Source: Fabrea salina
Lineage: Eukaryota; Ciliophora; Heterotrichea; Heterotrichida; Fabreidae
Assembly: GCA_022984795.1 (NCBI GenBank)
Contig: JALIHJ010000033.1
Location: 186,001-250,000, forward strand
Reading direction: 5' to 3'
Length of the DNA: 64,000 nucleotides
The first letter of the stretch is position 1. Each line of letters starts with the position of its first letter. A program made the position numbers and the translations under genes. The notes beneath the pieces were generated by a model. It was not told the DNA's origin and ran no database searches. It saw nothing but the letters and a program-made list of their open reading frames with translations. This document shows, piece by piece, positions 35,201-43,528 of this stretch.

Positions 35201-36104
35201 AGAACTCCTAGACTCCCACTCAGTAGAGGAACTAGGAGACACCATCCACGTGTTTTCTTTAGCTTCTGGGAAACTCTACGAAAGACTACTTAGAATCATG
35301 GTAACTTCTGTTGTGGCCAACACCAAGAACCCAGTTAAGTTTTGGCTTCTAGAAGACTTTTTCACCCAAGAATTCAAAGACTCTCTTTTCTACCTGTCTA
35401 GAGCTCTTAACTTCCAGTACGAGTTTGTGTCGTACAAGTGGCCTTCTTGGCTTTACAGACAAAAAGAAAAACAAAGAATCATCTGGGCTTACAAAATCCT
35501 CTTTTTAGACGTGCTGTTTCCTCTAGAAGTCCCTAAAGTCATCTACATAGACGCAGACCAAGTAGTGAGGTCTGACATCAAAGAACTCTGGGAAATGAAC
35601 CTTCAGGGAGCTCCTTACGCCTACACTCCATTTTGCGACTCAAATCCCGACACTGAAGGTTTTCGTTTTTGGAAGCATGGGTACTGGAAGAACCACCTAG
35701 GACAAAAACCCTACCACATCAGCGCTTTGTACGTAGTAGACCTAGTGAAGTTCAGAAGTATGGGTGCAGGAGACACTTTAAGAGTGCTTTACGAAAACAT
35801 GGCTCCTAACCCAGACTCCTTAGCCAACCTAGACCAAGACTTGCCTAACTTTGCTCAGGTGCAAATTCCTATTTTCTCTTTGCCTCAGGAGTGGCTGTGG
35901 TGTGCTACTTGGTGTTCTGAAGAGTCTAAAAAGCACGCCAAGACTATTGACCTGTGCAACAACCCACTTACCAAAGAACCCAAAATAGAAGCTGCTAAAA
36001 GAATAATTCCAGAGTGGACAGACTACGACACGCAACTTAAAGACTTCGAAAAGAACCCCCAAGGTTTCAAGTTCAACTTCAAAAAGTACAGAGAAGACCT
36101 TTAA
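32277..36104 (+). CDS. UGGT: UDP-glucose:glycoprotein glucosyltransferase (ER folding sensor)
   Basis: 1,275 residues, TAA stop, no intron needed. A short hydrophobic leader (MIWFVFVSAQVVL) targets it to the ER. The N-terminal ~950 residues are the thioredoxin-like sensor repeats; residues about 988-1250 are the GT24 catalytic domain, with IHVFSLASGKLYERLLRIM, KFWLLEDF, the DxD-type metal site in KVIYIDADQVVRSD near 1092, YHISALYVVDL and LDQDLPN. It ends in REDL, close to the REEL retrieval signal of human UGGT1. It reglucosylates misfolded N-glycoproteins for calnexin/calreticulin. Shorter than the usual ~1,500 residues, so some sensor loops are reduced. Confidence 0.93.
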   Translation: MIWFVFVSAQVVLDMQTNWEAPSQCSLLQEVSEYYSNLGLFWEFLSRLSESSSIWEVGRSQSEKKLIEASLYNREFSPKLEFLAALERTDRAGLTQDCNEFYVVNGKSTCVLDKQLLGTPIQNYLESDHVFNPSENTLIAYLNISSPNFQETNLALKEFALENNCSYVLRHLNCRAQGKDTVSGFGGSLLIKDMEYKPLEDVNVQITSDSGNWNLENLPLKAVEATKSLLPDWKAMTDMMLNYPDYLETLSTTEVPSQVATDSMNNALSHFETIGSNRLVVNEHLVPIEFFSVLDLVRNQVGTLDRVTQLGIPSYKALSILQSINSAMHLHDTQPGVLSTQKNTGRVYLNDLEKGKRYSKWPNRIEYLVFSSSMQLEKIASNTFNLILVADITSQTGIEAIKNLVEVYKEDWPVHLGVILQGEQQLVNLVLQAIKNLYKLDETYPTQFLSQLSPEISFEEALSLYNTFCKECTYDEEYLQPYERCKHFCEVTGLCGPSQWILNGKVLSIDGEFMTQLYTQLVMEKRYVQVLAMKGVLSAPFSSFFEKAQHEKVVTRINAKITSQESNQVTLVEPSEGVIFELSEAPKLATITVYKKHPGDHLVKMAFETLQRFSHLPIRLRFLIEEFDEPEVCLLYTALETGTIEEECKYGAHTLFEYYKTIQSKTPVENGVAVNSRFVHSESLLSFRDVHLLYETEVKRLNMSSVLSELETLETPNTSDILEKISFIGLSSIQHLSDFKSYDSKPIPESMWKESLSRELGEPETFVAKVLLNPMSEEGQKLASLVQWLLSVGAQVKVVFNPDIKLTEKVLPIHRYYQLWIRQSFEEPMQINGKANHVFTLSLDSPESWFTLQGENTYDLDNLILEGNTPVNYKLQSLMIKGQCAQEFKGFEIEPPNGLQLQLKQNSSFVSDTIVMKNFGYFQFKANPGLYSISLASGRSSELFHIESSSLVAVEDIKGPTVFLKAAKNKGFEEEELLDSHSVEELGDTIHVFSLASGKLYERLLRIMVTSVVANTKNPVKFWLLEDFFTQEFKDSLFYLSRALNFQYEFVSYKWPSWLYRQKEKQRIIWAYKILFLDVLFPLEVPKVIYIDADQVVRSDIKELWEMNLQGAPYAYTPFCDSNPDTEGFRFWKHGYWKNHLGQKPYHISALYVVDLVKFRSMGAGDTLRVLYENMAPNPDSLANLDQDLPNFAQVQIPIFSLPQEWLWCATWCSEESKKHAKTIDLCNNPLTKEPKIEAAKRIIPEWTDYDTQLKDFEKNPQGFKFNFKKYREDL

Positions 36105-36119
36105 ATATAATTAAAAGCC

Positions 36120-36824
36120 ATGTCGTTATTTGAAGAGTACGAAGAAATCGAGTTCAGTGACGACTCCACAATTGAGTTGCCAGAAACCAAAAAACCTAAA
36201 AAAACCAGTCACTCAAAAGACAGTCCTTTTGGAAACATCAAAGCCAACCCCTATACATACGACTTAGACTGTCTGATTAAGCAAGTGCCTTCTAAGTTTC
36301 TCAAGAAAGTATCCAGCGACAAACAGTTTTCCACCCCCAAAAAAAACACCAACGAAGTAGTTGAAAGACTGTACTTCAAAAAACAACTATCTGAAAACAG
36401 ACTTAGGTTCAAGCGCCAAGAACAAGAACTAGAAATTAAAAAAGAATGCACTTTTTCGCCTAAAATTTCCCGACCGTCTCCTAAACGGCCCTTCAAAGAC
36501 TTTATTCAAGGCCAAAAAAACTTTGAACTCAGGAAAAAGTCGAGTCTTGAAAAACTAAGAATCAACAAAAAACGCGAAGAAGAAAACACTCGGCACTTGA
36601 AACTAGAACTAAGTCCTAGGTCCAAAAAACTCCTTTCGAGAAGAAAAGGGTCCAAAGACATTAACTTGCGACTAAACGCCAACACAAGTTTCAAACCTGA
36701 CTCAGAAATGAGTTCCCAGTTAAGCACTAGCCAGAACGTTTCTGACCGACTTTACTACGACGCCAAACTAAGAGCTAGAAAAGCTTGTTCCCCTGGAAAG
36801 CCCCCTCTACATAACTTCAAGTAA
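36120..36824 (+). CDS. basic RLYxDA / TFSPKIS-motif protein, unknown
   Basis: 234 residues, TAA stop. Charged and largely helical. It contains ERLYFKKQL ... CTFSPKIS and later DRLYYDAKLRARK, a motif pair (R-L-Y-x-x-A..., C-T-F-x-P-K-I) that recurs in many uncharacterised ciliate, trypanosomatid and apicomplexan proteins, often near microtubules. Function unknown; cytoskeletal role is inference. It follows UGGT by 15 bp. Confidence 0.55.
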   Translation: MSLFEEYEEIEFSDDSTIELPETKKPKKTSHSKDSPFGNIKANPYTYDLDCLIKQVPSKFLKKVSSDKQFSTPKKNTNEVVERLYFKKQLSENRLRFKRQEQELEIKKECTFSPKISRPSPKRPFKDFIQGQKNFELRKKSSLEKLRINKKREEENTRHLKLELSPRSKKLLSRRKGSKDINLRLNANTSFKPDSEMSSQLSTSQNVSDRLYYDAKLRARKACSPGKPPLHNFK

Positions 36825-36836
36825 TAACTTATGTAA

Positions 36837-37559
36837 CTAAGACTGGTTTAAATCATGGAACCCAGAAGCAAGTGCGTTTTCTAAGTCTTCGTAAGCAGAC
36901 TTCTGGAGCATTTGGGTGTTTTGGAGTCGCTGGATGAGTTCGAGTTCTTCCTGTTCCATTTGCTGGATCATTCTTTCTTTTTGGAGGCGGACTTCAGTTT
37001 CTTGTTTGGCTCGTTTTTCCATGTCAGCTTTAGCTCTTACTTTGCGTTCGATTTCAGCCCGTCTTTTGCGTTCTTCAGCTTCTTGGTGTTGTTTGCGGAC
37101 GATTTCTTTGGCTTTTTGGTTTTGTATTTCTTGTTTGCGTTTTTGTTCTTCAAGGAGTTCTTTGCGTTTGGCTTTTTCTTGGCGGAGAGCTTCGGCTTCG
37201 TAGCGGTTTCTGACCATAATGCCTTGTTTCTGTTGGGACTTAATTTTGCTTTGTTGGAGTTTTTTCTGTTTGTACTCTTCTTTGCGGGTTTTTTCTTCTT
37301 CAGCTTTGAGGCGGGCGGCTTCTTCGCGTCTTTTTTTTTCTTCTAGGTTTCTTTGGCGAGTTTCTTCGATTTCTTTGGCTCGTTTCCGGGTTTCTTCGAT
37401 CTTCTTCCAGGCTTTAGCTTCTTCCTGTTTCAAAAGAGCTATTCTGTTGGAGAGGAGTTTGGCGTCCTCTTCAGCTCTTCTTCTGAGTTGTTTTGCCTCG
37501 CTTAACTCGTTCCACTCGTCGGAGTCTACTGTGTTAATTGATTCTTTTTTTCTATCCAT
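36837..37559 (-). CDS. charged single-helix / coiled-coil protein, unknown
   Basis: 240 residues, TAG stop. Between about residues 30 and 215 it is almost only Lys, Glu, Arg, Gln and Ala, with i/i+4 salt-bridge patterning such as RREEAARLKAEEEKTRKEE, suggesting a stable single alpha helix or long coiled coil. No other domain. Similar sequences occur in structural, caldesmon-like and axonemal proteins. It is divergent from the EF-hand coiled-coil gene (44 bp between start codons). The antisense frames over it are mirror images of the Lys/Glu codons and are not genes. Confidence 0.55.
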   Translation of the reverse strand: MDRKKESINTVDSDEWNELSEAKQLRRRAEEDAKLLSNRIALLKQEEAKAWKKIEETRKRAKEIEETRQRNLEEKKRREEAARLKAEEEKTRKEEYKQKKLQQSKIKSQQKQGIMVRNRYEAEALRQEKAKRKELLEEQKRKQEIQNQKAKEIVRKQHQEAEERKRRAEIERKVRAKADMEKRAKQETEVRLQKERMIQQMEQEELELIQRLQNTQMLQKSAYEDLENALASGFHDLNQS

Positions 37560-37603
37560 ACTTAACTGTCAAAATAAGAATGCATTTCAGTTGACTTGTA
37601 TAA

Positions 37604-39511
37604 ATGGACGACCAAATAACTAAGCTCGAAGAAACCCTTGCCCAAATAAGAGAAATTCATTTAACTGAAAACATCCCTTTTGACGAAGCTGTTTTGAAAG
37701 ACTTCGAAGAAACCAAAAACTTCATCCAGCAAAATCTAAGTGAAGACTCCCAAATAGAAAGGCGGGACTTCTTGCTGAACGAACTGTGGATTTACTGTGG
37801 AGAAACAATAGCCAACTACTTAGAAACTTCTAACCCCAAAGTCACTGTGGTCCTGCAAGAAATCTTCAAAAACATTTCCAGCAACACTGACAAACTCCAC
37901 GAGTACAAAAACGAAGCCAAGTCCAACTTCGACGAAAAACTCGCTAAGGTCAAAGAAGAACTTGACAACTTAGTCAACAAAGAGTCCTTAGACACCCAAG
38001 AAGTAACTACTACTTGTGAGAAGATCCTCGAAACCCTTGACTCTCTAGAACACTTAAAAGTCCAAAACGAAGTACTTGGCAACGACCTTGAGTCCAAAAA
38101 AAACGAAATCTTCAAGAAAGAAAAAGAAATCCAGAAACTCAAGGAAGAAAACAAAAAGTTCAAAGAAAGCCAAGCAGAACTAGAAACCTTCACCAAACAA
38201 GTTTCTTCAATCGAAGACCAACTTGAGTCACAAGAAGCCCTTATTAAGGAGTACCAAGAACAAATACAAACCATCACCAAAGAAAAAGAAGAACTCCAAC
38301 ACTCCCAAAGCACTCAGGAGTCCCAAAGAGTTTCTGAACTCAAAACAGAAAACTCCAACCTCCTAACTGAAATCGAAAACTACAAACAAAAACTAGAAAA
38401 CCAATCCAAAAAGAACTCCCACTTAGAAGAAAGAATCAACGAACTCTCCCAAAGAAAACCTGACGCCGAACTCCTAAACCAAATAGAGTCTCTTCAGGAA
38501 GAAAACAGAACTTACCTCAAAAAAATAGTTTCACTCTCCAAAGAAGCAGCTGACCAGTCAGTAGCCCCAACTTACACTGAAAAACTCAAAAGTCAGTCTA
38601 GAAAAACTCTGAAACGAAGCAAGTCCATGAGGGAACTTTCCCTCAAACAACTAAAAGAAATCATTGAAGACATCTACTCAAGCAAATTGAAGTTTGACGA
38701 GAAGTGCTACGAGTCCAAACAACCCAGAGAAACTATGGAACAGTACCTCTACACTTACTTAAACCACAAGTACGGACTCAAAAGCTTAATTCAAGACTGG
38801 GCTGCTTCAATCACCAACAGCATCCAAAAGTACGAAGAAACTGACGCTGAAGTGGCCTTTTTTGCACGGGTAATGCGGAACGAACTAGACGAAGACTTTA
38901 AACAAGTAATCACTAGAATCAAAGAGTCAACTAGACAGTTGCTGCGGTCTTACATCCAGTCCAAATACCCACTAATGCGGGGTTCAGAGTTAAAAATTAC
39001 TCTTAAGGACAAACTAGAAGGCAGTTTGTTGCAAGACGAGTGGTGCGCTATTGTAGATGCTATTTTCTCTGAAGAAGAATCTGACTACATCAAGCAACAA
39101 ATCGGTGAAATCATTGAAAAGAAAACTGGGAAACCCTTTTCGAACTCCCGCAACAAATCTTCCAAACAAAAAACAGCAGCAACTTACTGCGAAGTACTTG
39201 ATGTGATAATTAGTTACGACATGCTTACACACGAAAGTCTGCTAAGACCTTTTAGGGAAAAGTTCAGTTCAATTGACGAAGACAGCGATGGAGTCTTGAA
39301 CGAAAAAGAGTTTAAAGAACTGTGTGCTTCCATTGAACTGCTGGAACTCGGAGACTTGTTTTTGGAGAAAGTAGACCCTTTCAGTTCTGGAGTGATTACC
39401 TTTGGAGACTGCGTAAAGGTCTTCAATGAGCATTGCTACCCACACACTGAAGAAACGATAATTCACCACTTGTTTAACCAACACCACGACCAAACTTTTA
39501 CAGAGGACTAA
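37604..39511 (+). CDS. long coiled-coil protein with C-terminal EF hand
   Basis: 635 residues, TAA stop. About 85-310 is Glu/Lys/Gln-rich coiled coil; 320-520 is a helical domain; and near 560-625 a calcium-binding EF-hand pair is visible, with a canonical loop DEDSDGVLNEKE followed by a weaker second loop (DPFSSGVITFGD) of the hidden type. The Ca2+ ligands of the first loop are complete. Function unknown; a contractile, cortical or axonemal calcium-sensing protein is plausible. No named orthologue recognised. Confidence 0.6.
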   Translation: MDDQITKLEETLAQIREIHLTENIPFDEAVLKDFEETKNFIQQNLSEDSQIERRDFLLNELWIYCGETIANYLETSNPKVTVVLQEIFKNISSNTDKLHEYKNEAKSNFDEKLAKVKEELDNLVNKESLDTQEVTTTCEKILETLDSLEHLKVQNEVLGNDLESKKNEIFKKEKEIQKLKEENKKFKESQAELETFTKQVSSIEDQLESQEALIKEYQEQIQTITKEKEELQHSQSTQESQRVSELKTENSNLLTEIENYKQKLENQSKKNSHLEERINELSQRKPDAELLNQIESLQEENRTYLKKIVSLSKEAADQSVAPTYTEKLKSQSRKTLKRSKSMRELSLKQLKEIIEDIYSSKLKFDEKCYESKQPRETMEQYLYTYLNHKYGLKSLIQDWAASITNSIQKYEETDAEVAFFARVMRNELDEDFKQVITRIKESTRQLLRSYIQSKYPLMRGSELKITLKDKLEGSLLQDEWCAIVDAIFSEEESDYIKQQIGEIIEKKTGKPFSNSRNKSSKQKTAATYCEVLDVIISYDMLTHESLLRPFREKFSSIDEDSDGVLNEKEFKELCASIELLELGDLFLEKVDPFSSGVITFGDCVKVFNEHCYPHTEETIIHHLFNQHHDQTFTED

Positions 39512-39524
39512 GTAACACTTATAA

Positions 39525-40793
39525 ATGGAAAGCAAAACAGTGTTTGTGATGATTGACGGACTGGCAGACGCAGCTTACTCCAGTTTAGGCAACAAAACAT
39601 ACTTACAGAAGGCCCAAATCCCTAACCTAGACAGACTAGCAAGTTCTGGCCTGACAGGACTGCTAGACCCTGTGGAAACTGGACTAGCTTGTGGAAGCGA
39701 CACTGCACACATGTCTATTTTTGGGTACGACCCTTTTACTAACTACCAGGGAAGAGGGTCCTTCGAAACTATGGGGGCGGGACTTCCCCTTACTTACCAG
39801 GACATTGCTTTTAAATGCAACTTTGCTTCGCTAGACACAGAATCGGGGCTAGTTGTCAGGAGAAGAGTAAGTAGAAAGTTCTACAGGTGGGGACTTCCTC
39901 TGATTGAAGCTATTGACAACAAACCTATTCCTGGCTACGAAAACTACACTGTGCATGTGCTGCATGCTACTGAGCACAGGTGCGGACTGAAGGTAAGTGG
40001 ACCTGGACTAAGTCACAAAATTGAAGGCACTGACCCCCTCAAAGACAACCTTCCTTTACTTGTTCCTAAAGCCCTCGAAGACTCAGACCCCCAAGCAGTT
40101 TTCACAGCAAAACTTCTCCAGAACTTGTCTAACTGGATCAAAGACCAACTCCAAAACCACCCTATTAACACTGAAAGGGTGAAAAACGGAAAGTTTCCTG
40201 CAAACACTTTGCTTCTCCGGGGCTGTGGAGTTAGACTCAAAGTTCCGAGTTTTGCAGAGAAGTACAACTTGAAGTCTTTTGTAATAGCTCCCACAGCCAT
40301 CATCAAAGGAATTGGTATGACTTTTGACATGGACGTGCATGACGTCCCTGGAGCAACTGGGGATATTTACAGCAACCACAAAGCCAAGTTCGATAAAGCT
40401 TCAGAACTCATTACTCAGAACTACCAGTTTGGTTTTGTCCACATCAAAGCAATAGACGATTTAGGTCATGACAAAAACATGGAGGGCCGCATCGAAATGA
40501 TTCAAAAACTAGACAGCATAATTGGCTCCTTCGTAAAGCAACTTGCAGAAAGCAACTACAAAGGCTGGATTGTGGTAACAGGAGATCACACTACACACCT
40601 CCACTCAGGAGACCACAGTTATGAATCAGTGCCTTTCCTTGCAACCAACTTTTATGAGCTTGAAAAAGAGGAAAGTAACTTTAGGGATAGAGTCAACAGT
40701 TTTGATGAAATATCTTGTTCAAGGGGTTCTCTTGGCAGATTCCCAGGGAGTGAAGTGATGCCTTTGATAAGATCCTTAATGAACATAGAATAA
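39525..40793 (+). CDS. apgM: archaeal-type cofactor-independent phosphoglycerate mutase
   Basis: 422 residues, TAA stop. It interconverts 3- and 2-phosphoglycerate in glycolysis. Alkaline-phosphatase superfamily motifs: metal Asp11 in VFVMIDGLAD, catalytic Ser64 in GSDTAHMSIFGYDP, the GRGSFETMGAGL block, the HIKAIDDLGHDKN metal site and the final VVTGDHTTHLHSGDHS. LNDNRxAG-type alternatives are not present; this is the ApgM branch (aPGAM, archaeal) and not the bacterial/plant iPGM or the dPGM enzyme. Length is normal for ApgM (about 410). No intron. Convergent with the mitochondrial carrier (6 bp). Confidence 0.9.
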   Translation: MESKTVFVMIDGLADAAYSSLGNKTYLQKAQIPNLDRLASSGLTGLLDPVETGLACGSDTAHMSIFGYDPFTNYQGRGSFETMGAGLPLTYQDIAFKCNFASLDTESGLVVRRRVSRKFYRWGLPLIEAIDNKPIPGYENYTVHVLHATEHRCGLKVSGPGLSHKIEGTDPLKDNLPLLVPKALEDSDPQAVFTAKLLQNLSNWIKDQLQNHPINTERVKNGKFPANTLLLRGCGVRLKVPSFAEKYNLKSFVIAPTAIIKGIGMTFDMDVHDVPGATGDIYSNHKAKFDKASELITQNYQFGFVHIKAIDDLGHDKNMEGRIEMIQKLDSIIGSFVKQLAESNYKGWIVVTGDHTTHLHSGDHSYESVPFLATNFYELEKEESNFRDRVNSFDEISCSRGSLGRFPGSEVMPLIRSLMNIE

Positions 40794-40799
40794 TATTAG

Positions 40800-41844
40800 T
40801 TACCCTAATCTGAGGAGTTCCTGGATTTCGGACCTTGCTGAGTCTTCATAACGCAACCAGAAGAACTGGGTCATAGTAGGCATAGCTAGCACCCAAATAC
40901 TTGCCCCTACTGAGTAAACTGCTAAGCCTCTGTAAAGAGCTGAGATTCCTTCGGTCCTGACTATGTTTAACAAAGCCATTGAGACACTTCTGTGCTGGAT
41001 ACCTGGCATGCCTATGCAGTTGGCTTGGGCTGCAACTCTTCTTTGAGCTGTGAGGACTGGGTAAAGCAGCAAGTAACCACCTATTCCTAAACAGATTTCC
41101 TTGATTATAACACTAAAACTTGAAGCATCTGTAGTTCCCAGTGCTTCGTCAGTTATAAAGTCCAAGTAAGAAATGTTAGCGTTCCAAAGAGTCAAAAAGG
41201 CCTGCTTGGGAAGAATGGCTCCCCAGCCCAAGTACATGTTCTTAGTTCCGCTTTTTTTCCACATTTGGAGTATGTCTTGGTAGACTCTGAAATTCTTGAC
41301 TCTGCTTTGTTGGATGTACTTAGTTTGAGCAACAAACAAAGGGTGCAGAACCAATTCACTCAAAGAAGCTATTCCTGTCTCTGTGCTAGAAGTTACCTGT
41401 GGCCATGATTTGGTACTTGCCCAAGGAGCCAGGGTCTATGTAGTTCGAAGTAAAAGAAGTAGCTAAGGCCCTTCCAACGTTACTTAAGTAAAAGTGCGAA
41501 GTTCCGCACAGAAGCCCTCTGTAGAAACCTAAAGGTCCTTGTAAGGAACTGTGCATGAGTGCCCCTGTGTAAGAGTGGAACTGGGAAGGTCTGAAGGGCC
41601 TATTGGCTGGGTTTGGAGTGTGAATGAAGGAGTAAAGTTTTTGGTTAAAGGTTTTTCCTGTGTAGTTGGGAGTTTGTGGAAAGGGGGAAAGCTGCAGTTG
41701 AACAGAAGTTTGGAACATAGGGTACACTAAAAGGTTAATTCCAAAGTTAACTCCACCTATGACGTGTGCCCCGTATTTCTGCATTCTCTCTTATTAGCTC
41801 TCACTTTCGTTTTCTTTCAACTTTTCGAAAAGGTGCTCTTCCAT
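40800..41844 (-). CDS. divergent mitochondrial carrier family protein (two introns)
   Basis: CDS complement(join(40800..41380, 41397..41789, 41805..41844)), 337 residues. Intron 1 is GTGAGAGCTAATAAG (15 nt) behind a 13-codon first exon; intron 2 is GTAACTTCTAGCACAG (16 nt). Three carrier repeats can be traced: GGVNFGINLLVYPMFQTSVQLQL with GFYRGLLCGTSHFYLSN; LHPLFVAQTKYIQQ with MYLGWGAILPKQ; and GGYLLLYPVLTAQRRVAAQ with GISALYRGLAVYSVG. The PxD/ExxK motifs are degraded to P-x-F/V forms, so the substrate cannot be predicted; MTCH-like insertase/carrier remnants are similar. Inner- or outer-membrane location uncertain. Confidence 0.75.
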
Positions 41845-41874
41845 TTATCTATCTCACTGGCAACTTAAGTTAGC

Positions 41875-42474
41875 TTAGCAGCACCACTTCTTCTTGACTG
41901 GTTTGGAGTCGCCTATTCTGGTTGTCTCAGTTGTGTTTGAGGGTTGCTTTGAAGGAGCACTGCTGTAGATGTCCCTTGCAATCTGGTAAAAAGCTTCTTT
42001 TATGCCTTCTGAGGTTTTAGCTGAGGTTTCAGTGTAGCTCATTCCTAGCTTTTCTGCTAGCTCTTCGGCGTTTTCTTTGGGGACAGTTCTTTCAGAAGAC
42101 AAGTCTGACTTGTTGCCTACCAGCAACTTAGGCACAGAACCCGGCAAGTAAGTTTCGATTTCCTTAACCCACCTTTCTAAGTTCTTAAACGACTCTTCGT
42201 TAGTGATGTCGTACATAACGATTATTCCCTGCGCACCCCTGTAGTAAGAAGCCACGATGTTGCGGAACCTGTCCTGCCCGGCAGTGTCCCACAGCTGCAG
42301 CTTAACTACTTTGCCTTCAAGTTCCAAAGTCGATATTTTGAAGTCCACGCCTATGGTAGTTTGAAACTCCGGGTTGAAAAACCCGTCGACATACCTTAAC
42401 AGTACTGAAGTTTTGCCTACAGAGCTGTCGCCTATAAGTAAAATTTTATACAAAAAGTCATAGTCCAGTTCCAT
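41875..42474 (-). CDS. Rab GTPase, Rab1/8/35-like
   Basis: 199 residues, TAA stop. All G motifs are complete: P-loop GDSSVGKT (15-22), switch I TTIGVDFK, WDTAGQDRFR, GNKSD and ETSAK. The effector loop and the WDTAGQDRFRNIVASYYRGAQGIIVMYD block are those of secretory Rabs of the Rab1/8 type. The C-terminus KKKWCC provides two cysteines for geranylgeranylation, the sort of substrate that Rab geranylgeranyltransferases (compare the PTAR1-like protein at 6.7 kb) modify. Assignment to one Rab subfamily is not secure. Confidence 0.9.
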   Translation of the reverse strand: MELDYDFLYKILLIGDSSVGKTSVLLRYVDGFFNPEFQTTIGVDFKISTLELEGKVVKLQLWDTAGQDRFRNIVASYYRGAQGIIVMYDITNEESFKNLERWVKEIETYLPGSVPKLLVGNKSDLSSERTVPKENAEELAEKLGMSYTETSAKTSEGIKEAFYQIARDIYSSAPSKQPSNTTETTRIGDSKPVKKKWCC

Positions 42475-42488
42475 TTCACAGAATTATC

Positions 42489-43352
42489 TTAAACCTTATA
42501 GTAAAACTTCAGGTACTCCAAAGCCCAACTAGGAAACACGTCTATTCCAACGTCTTCGTGTTCTTGGTAAGTTCCTTCTTGGGGAATTCCTATTTCTTCT
42601 CTGAGTGCCCTGAACATGTCTTCTTCAGTAAAGTCTTCAAATTCATCTGCTTGTGGTTTTATAGCAGACATCATGTCTTCTTGGGACTTCACAACTTCAG
42701 TGGGCTTTTCGCGGAACTCCCACTTCCTTTTTTCACTGCTAAAACCTACTTGGGCGGGAGTGTCAGCCTTGATGGGAGTGGCTTCCATAACTGCAGGGGT
42801 TTCTGGAATCTCAGACATTGGCTGAGAAAACTGTTCTTGGGTAGGCTGGAGTACTTTTTGTATGTTGGAACTAAACAGTGCAGAGTTAGCACTGGATTGA
42901 GATGAGATTTCTTGCTGGTCAGGGTACTCAACTATTCGTTTATAGCGAATATTATGCAGTAATGGAGCCAAAAGGGGACTAGTTTCTACCCTGCATAAAG
43001 CAGACTCTTCAGGAGTGAAGATAGTGGAAACTACGTTGGCCTTGATAATTGTGATTGAAAGTTCTGGTGACTCCAAGTCAACTGTCCAGAAAAGAACATC
43101 TACCAAGCAGTGACTAGGAATCTGCAAAGAAGGGTCCAGAAATACATTTACTAGGTAAAACCCGTCGTTAAACTTATCCCCCTGCAGACGGCCTCTGAAT
43201 GGAATAGTGCAAGGGTCGTCTTCTGCGAGTTGAGTGCCTAGCAGGGGGTTTTTTTCTGGCTCAAAAGGAAGAGTGTCAGGTCTTTGTCCTAAGCTCTTGA
43301 CTTTGATAAATCTGGCAATAAGGGCAGGCAATTTCGGAATTGGCGGTAACAT
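42489..43352 (-). CDS. conserved-looking protein of unknown function
   Basis: 287 residues, TAA stop, ATG at 43352. Residues 1-150 look like a folded beta-rich domain (FIKVKSLGQRPD, GRLQGDKFNDGFYLVNVFLD, LVDVLFWTVDLESPE); 150-235 is Ser/Gln/Pro-rich and disordered; the last 50 residues are acidic and helical (FEDFTEEDMFRALREEIG) ending in SWALEYLKFYYKV. I do not recognise a family. An adaptor with an N-terminal beta domain and short acidic helix motifs is possible. Confidence 0.45.
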   Translation of the reverse strand: MLPPIPKLPALIARFIKVKSLGQRPDTLPFEPEKNPLLGTQLAEDDPCTIPFRGRLQGDKFNDGFYLVNVFLDPSLQIPSHCLVDVLFWTVDLESPELSITIIKANVVSTIFTPEESALCRVETSPLLAPLLHNIRYKRIVEYPDQQEISSQSSANSALFSSNIQKVLQPTQEQFSQPMSEIPETPAVMEATPIKADTPAQVGFSSEKRKWEFREKPTEVVKSQEDMMSAIKPQADEFEDFTEEDMFRALREEIGIPQEGTYQEHEDVGIDVFPSWALEYLKFYYKV

Positions 43353-43403
43353 TTATACTATTATAGCGAAGCACCTGCAGAAGTGACCAACTAACTATTA
43401 ACT

Positions 43404-43496
43404 ATGTCAAGACATTTAAAGTTTTTGCAAGAAGTTCTGTCTACTGGAAGCAACCCCAAGAAACCCACCATAAAAAGAAAAGTTAGACTGAGGTAA
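43404..43496 (+). CDS. possible 30-codon micro-ORF
   Basis: ATG at 43404 in a good AT-rich context opens a 30-residue, very basic frame (ends PTIKRKVRLR) with a TAA stop, lying in the 176-bp gap before eL38. It is the right size and charge for a small ribosomal-type or antimicrobial-like peptide but matches nothing I know (not eL41). Chance is a serious alternative; the gap would otherwise hold only a divergent promoter. Confidence 0.2.
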   Translation: MSRHLKFLQEVLSTGSNPKKPTIKRKVRLR

Positions 43497-43528
43497 ATTA
43501 TACGCCATTTAATAAACTATTTTGACAG

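Noticed and set aside
36912-37346. long plus-strand open frames across the coiled-coil gene
   Set aside because: They are mirror images of Lys/Glu/Arg-rich codons on the minus strand (Phe/Ser/Leu-rich products) and lack any domain or start context; the minus frame gives a sensible helical protein.
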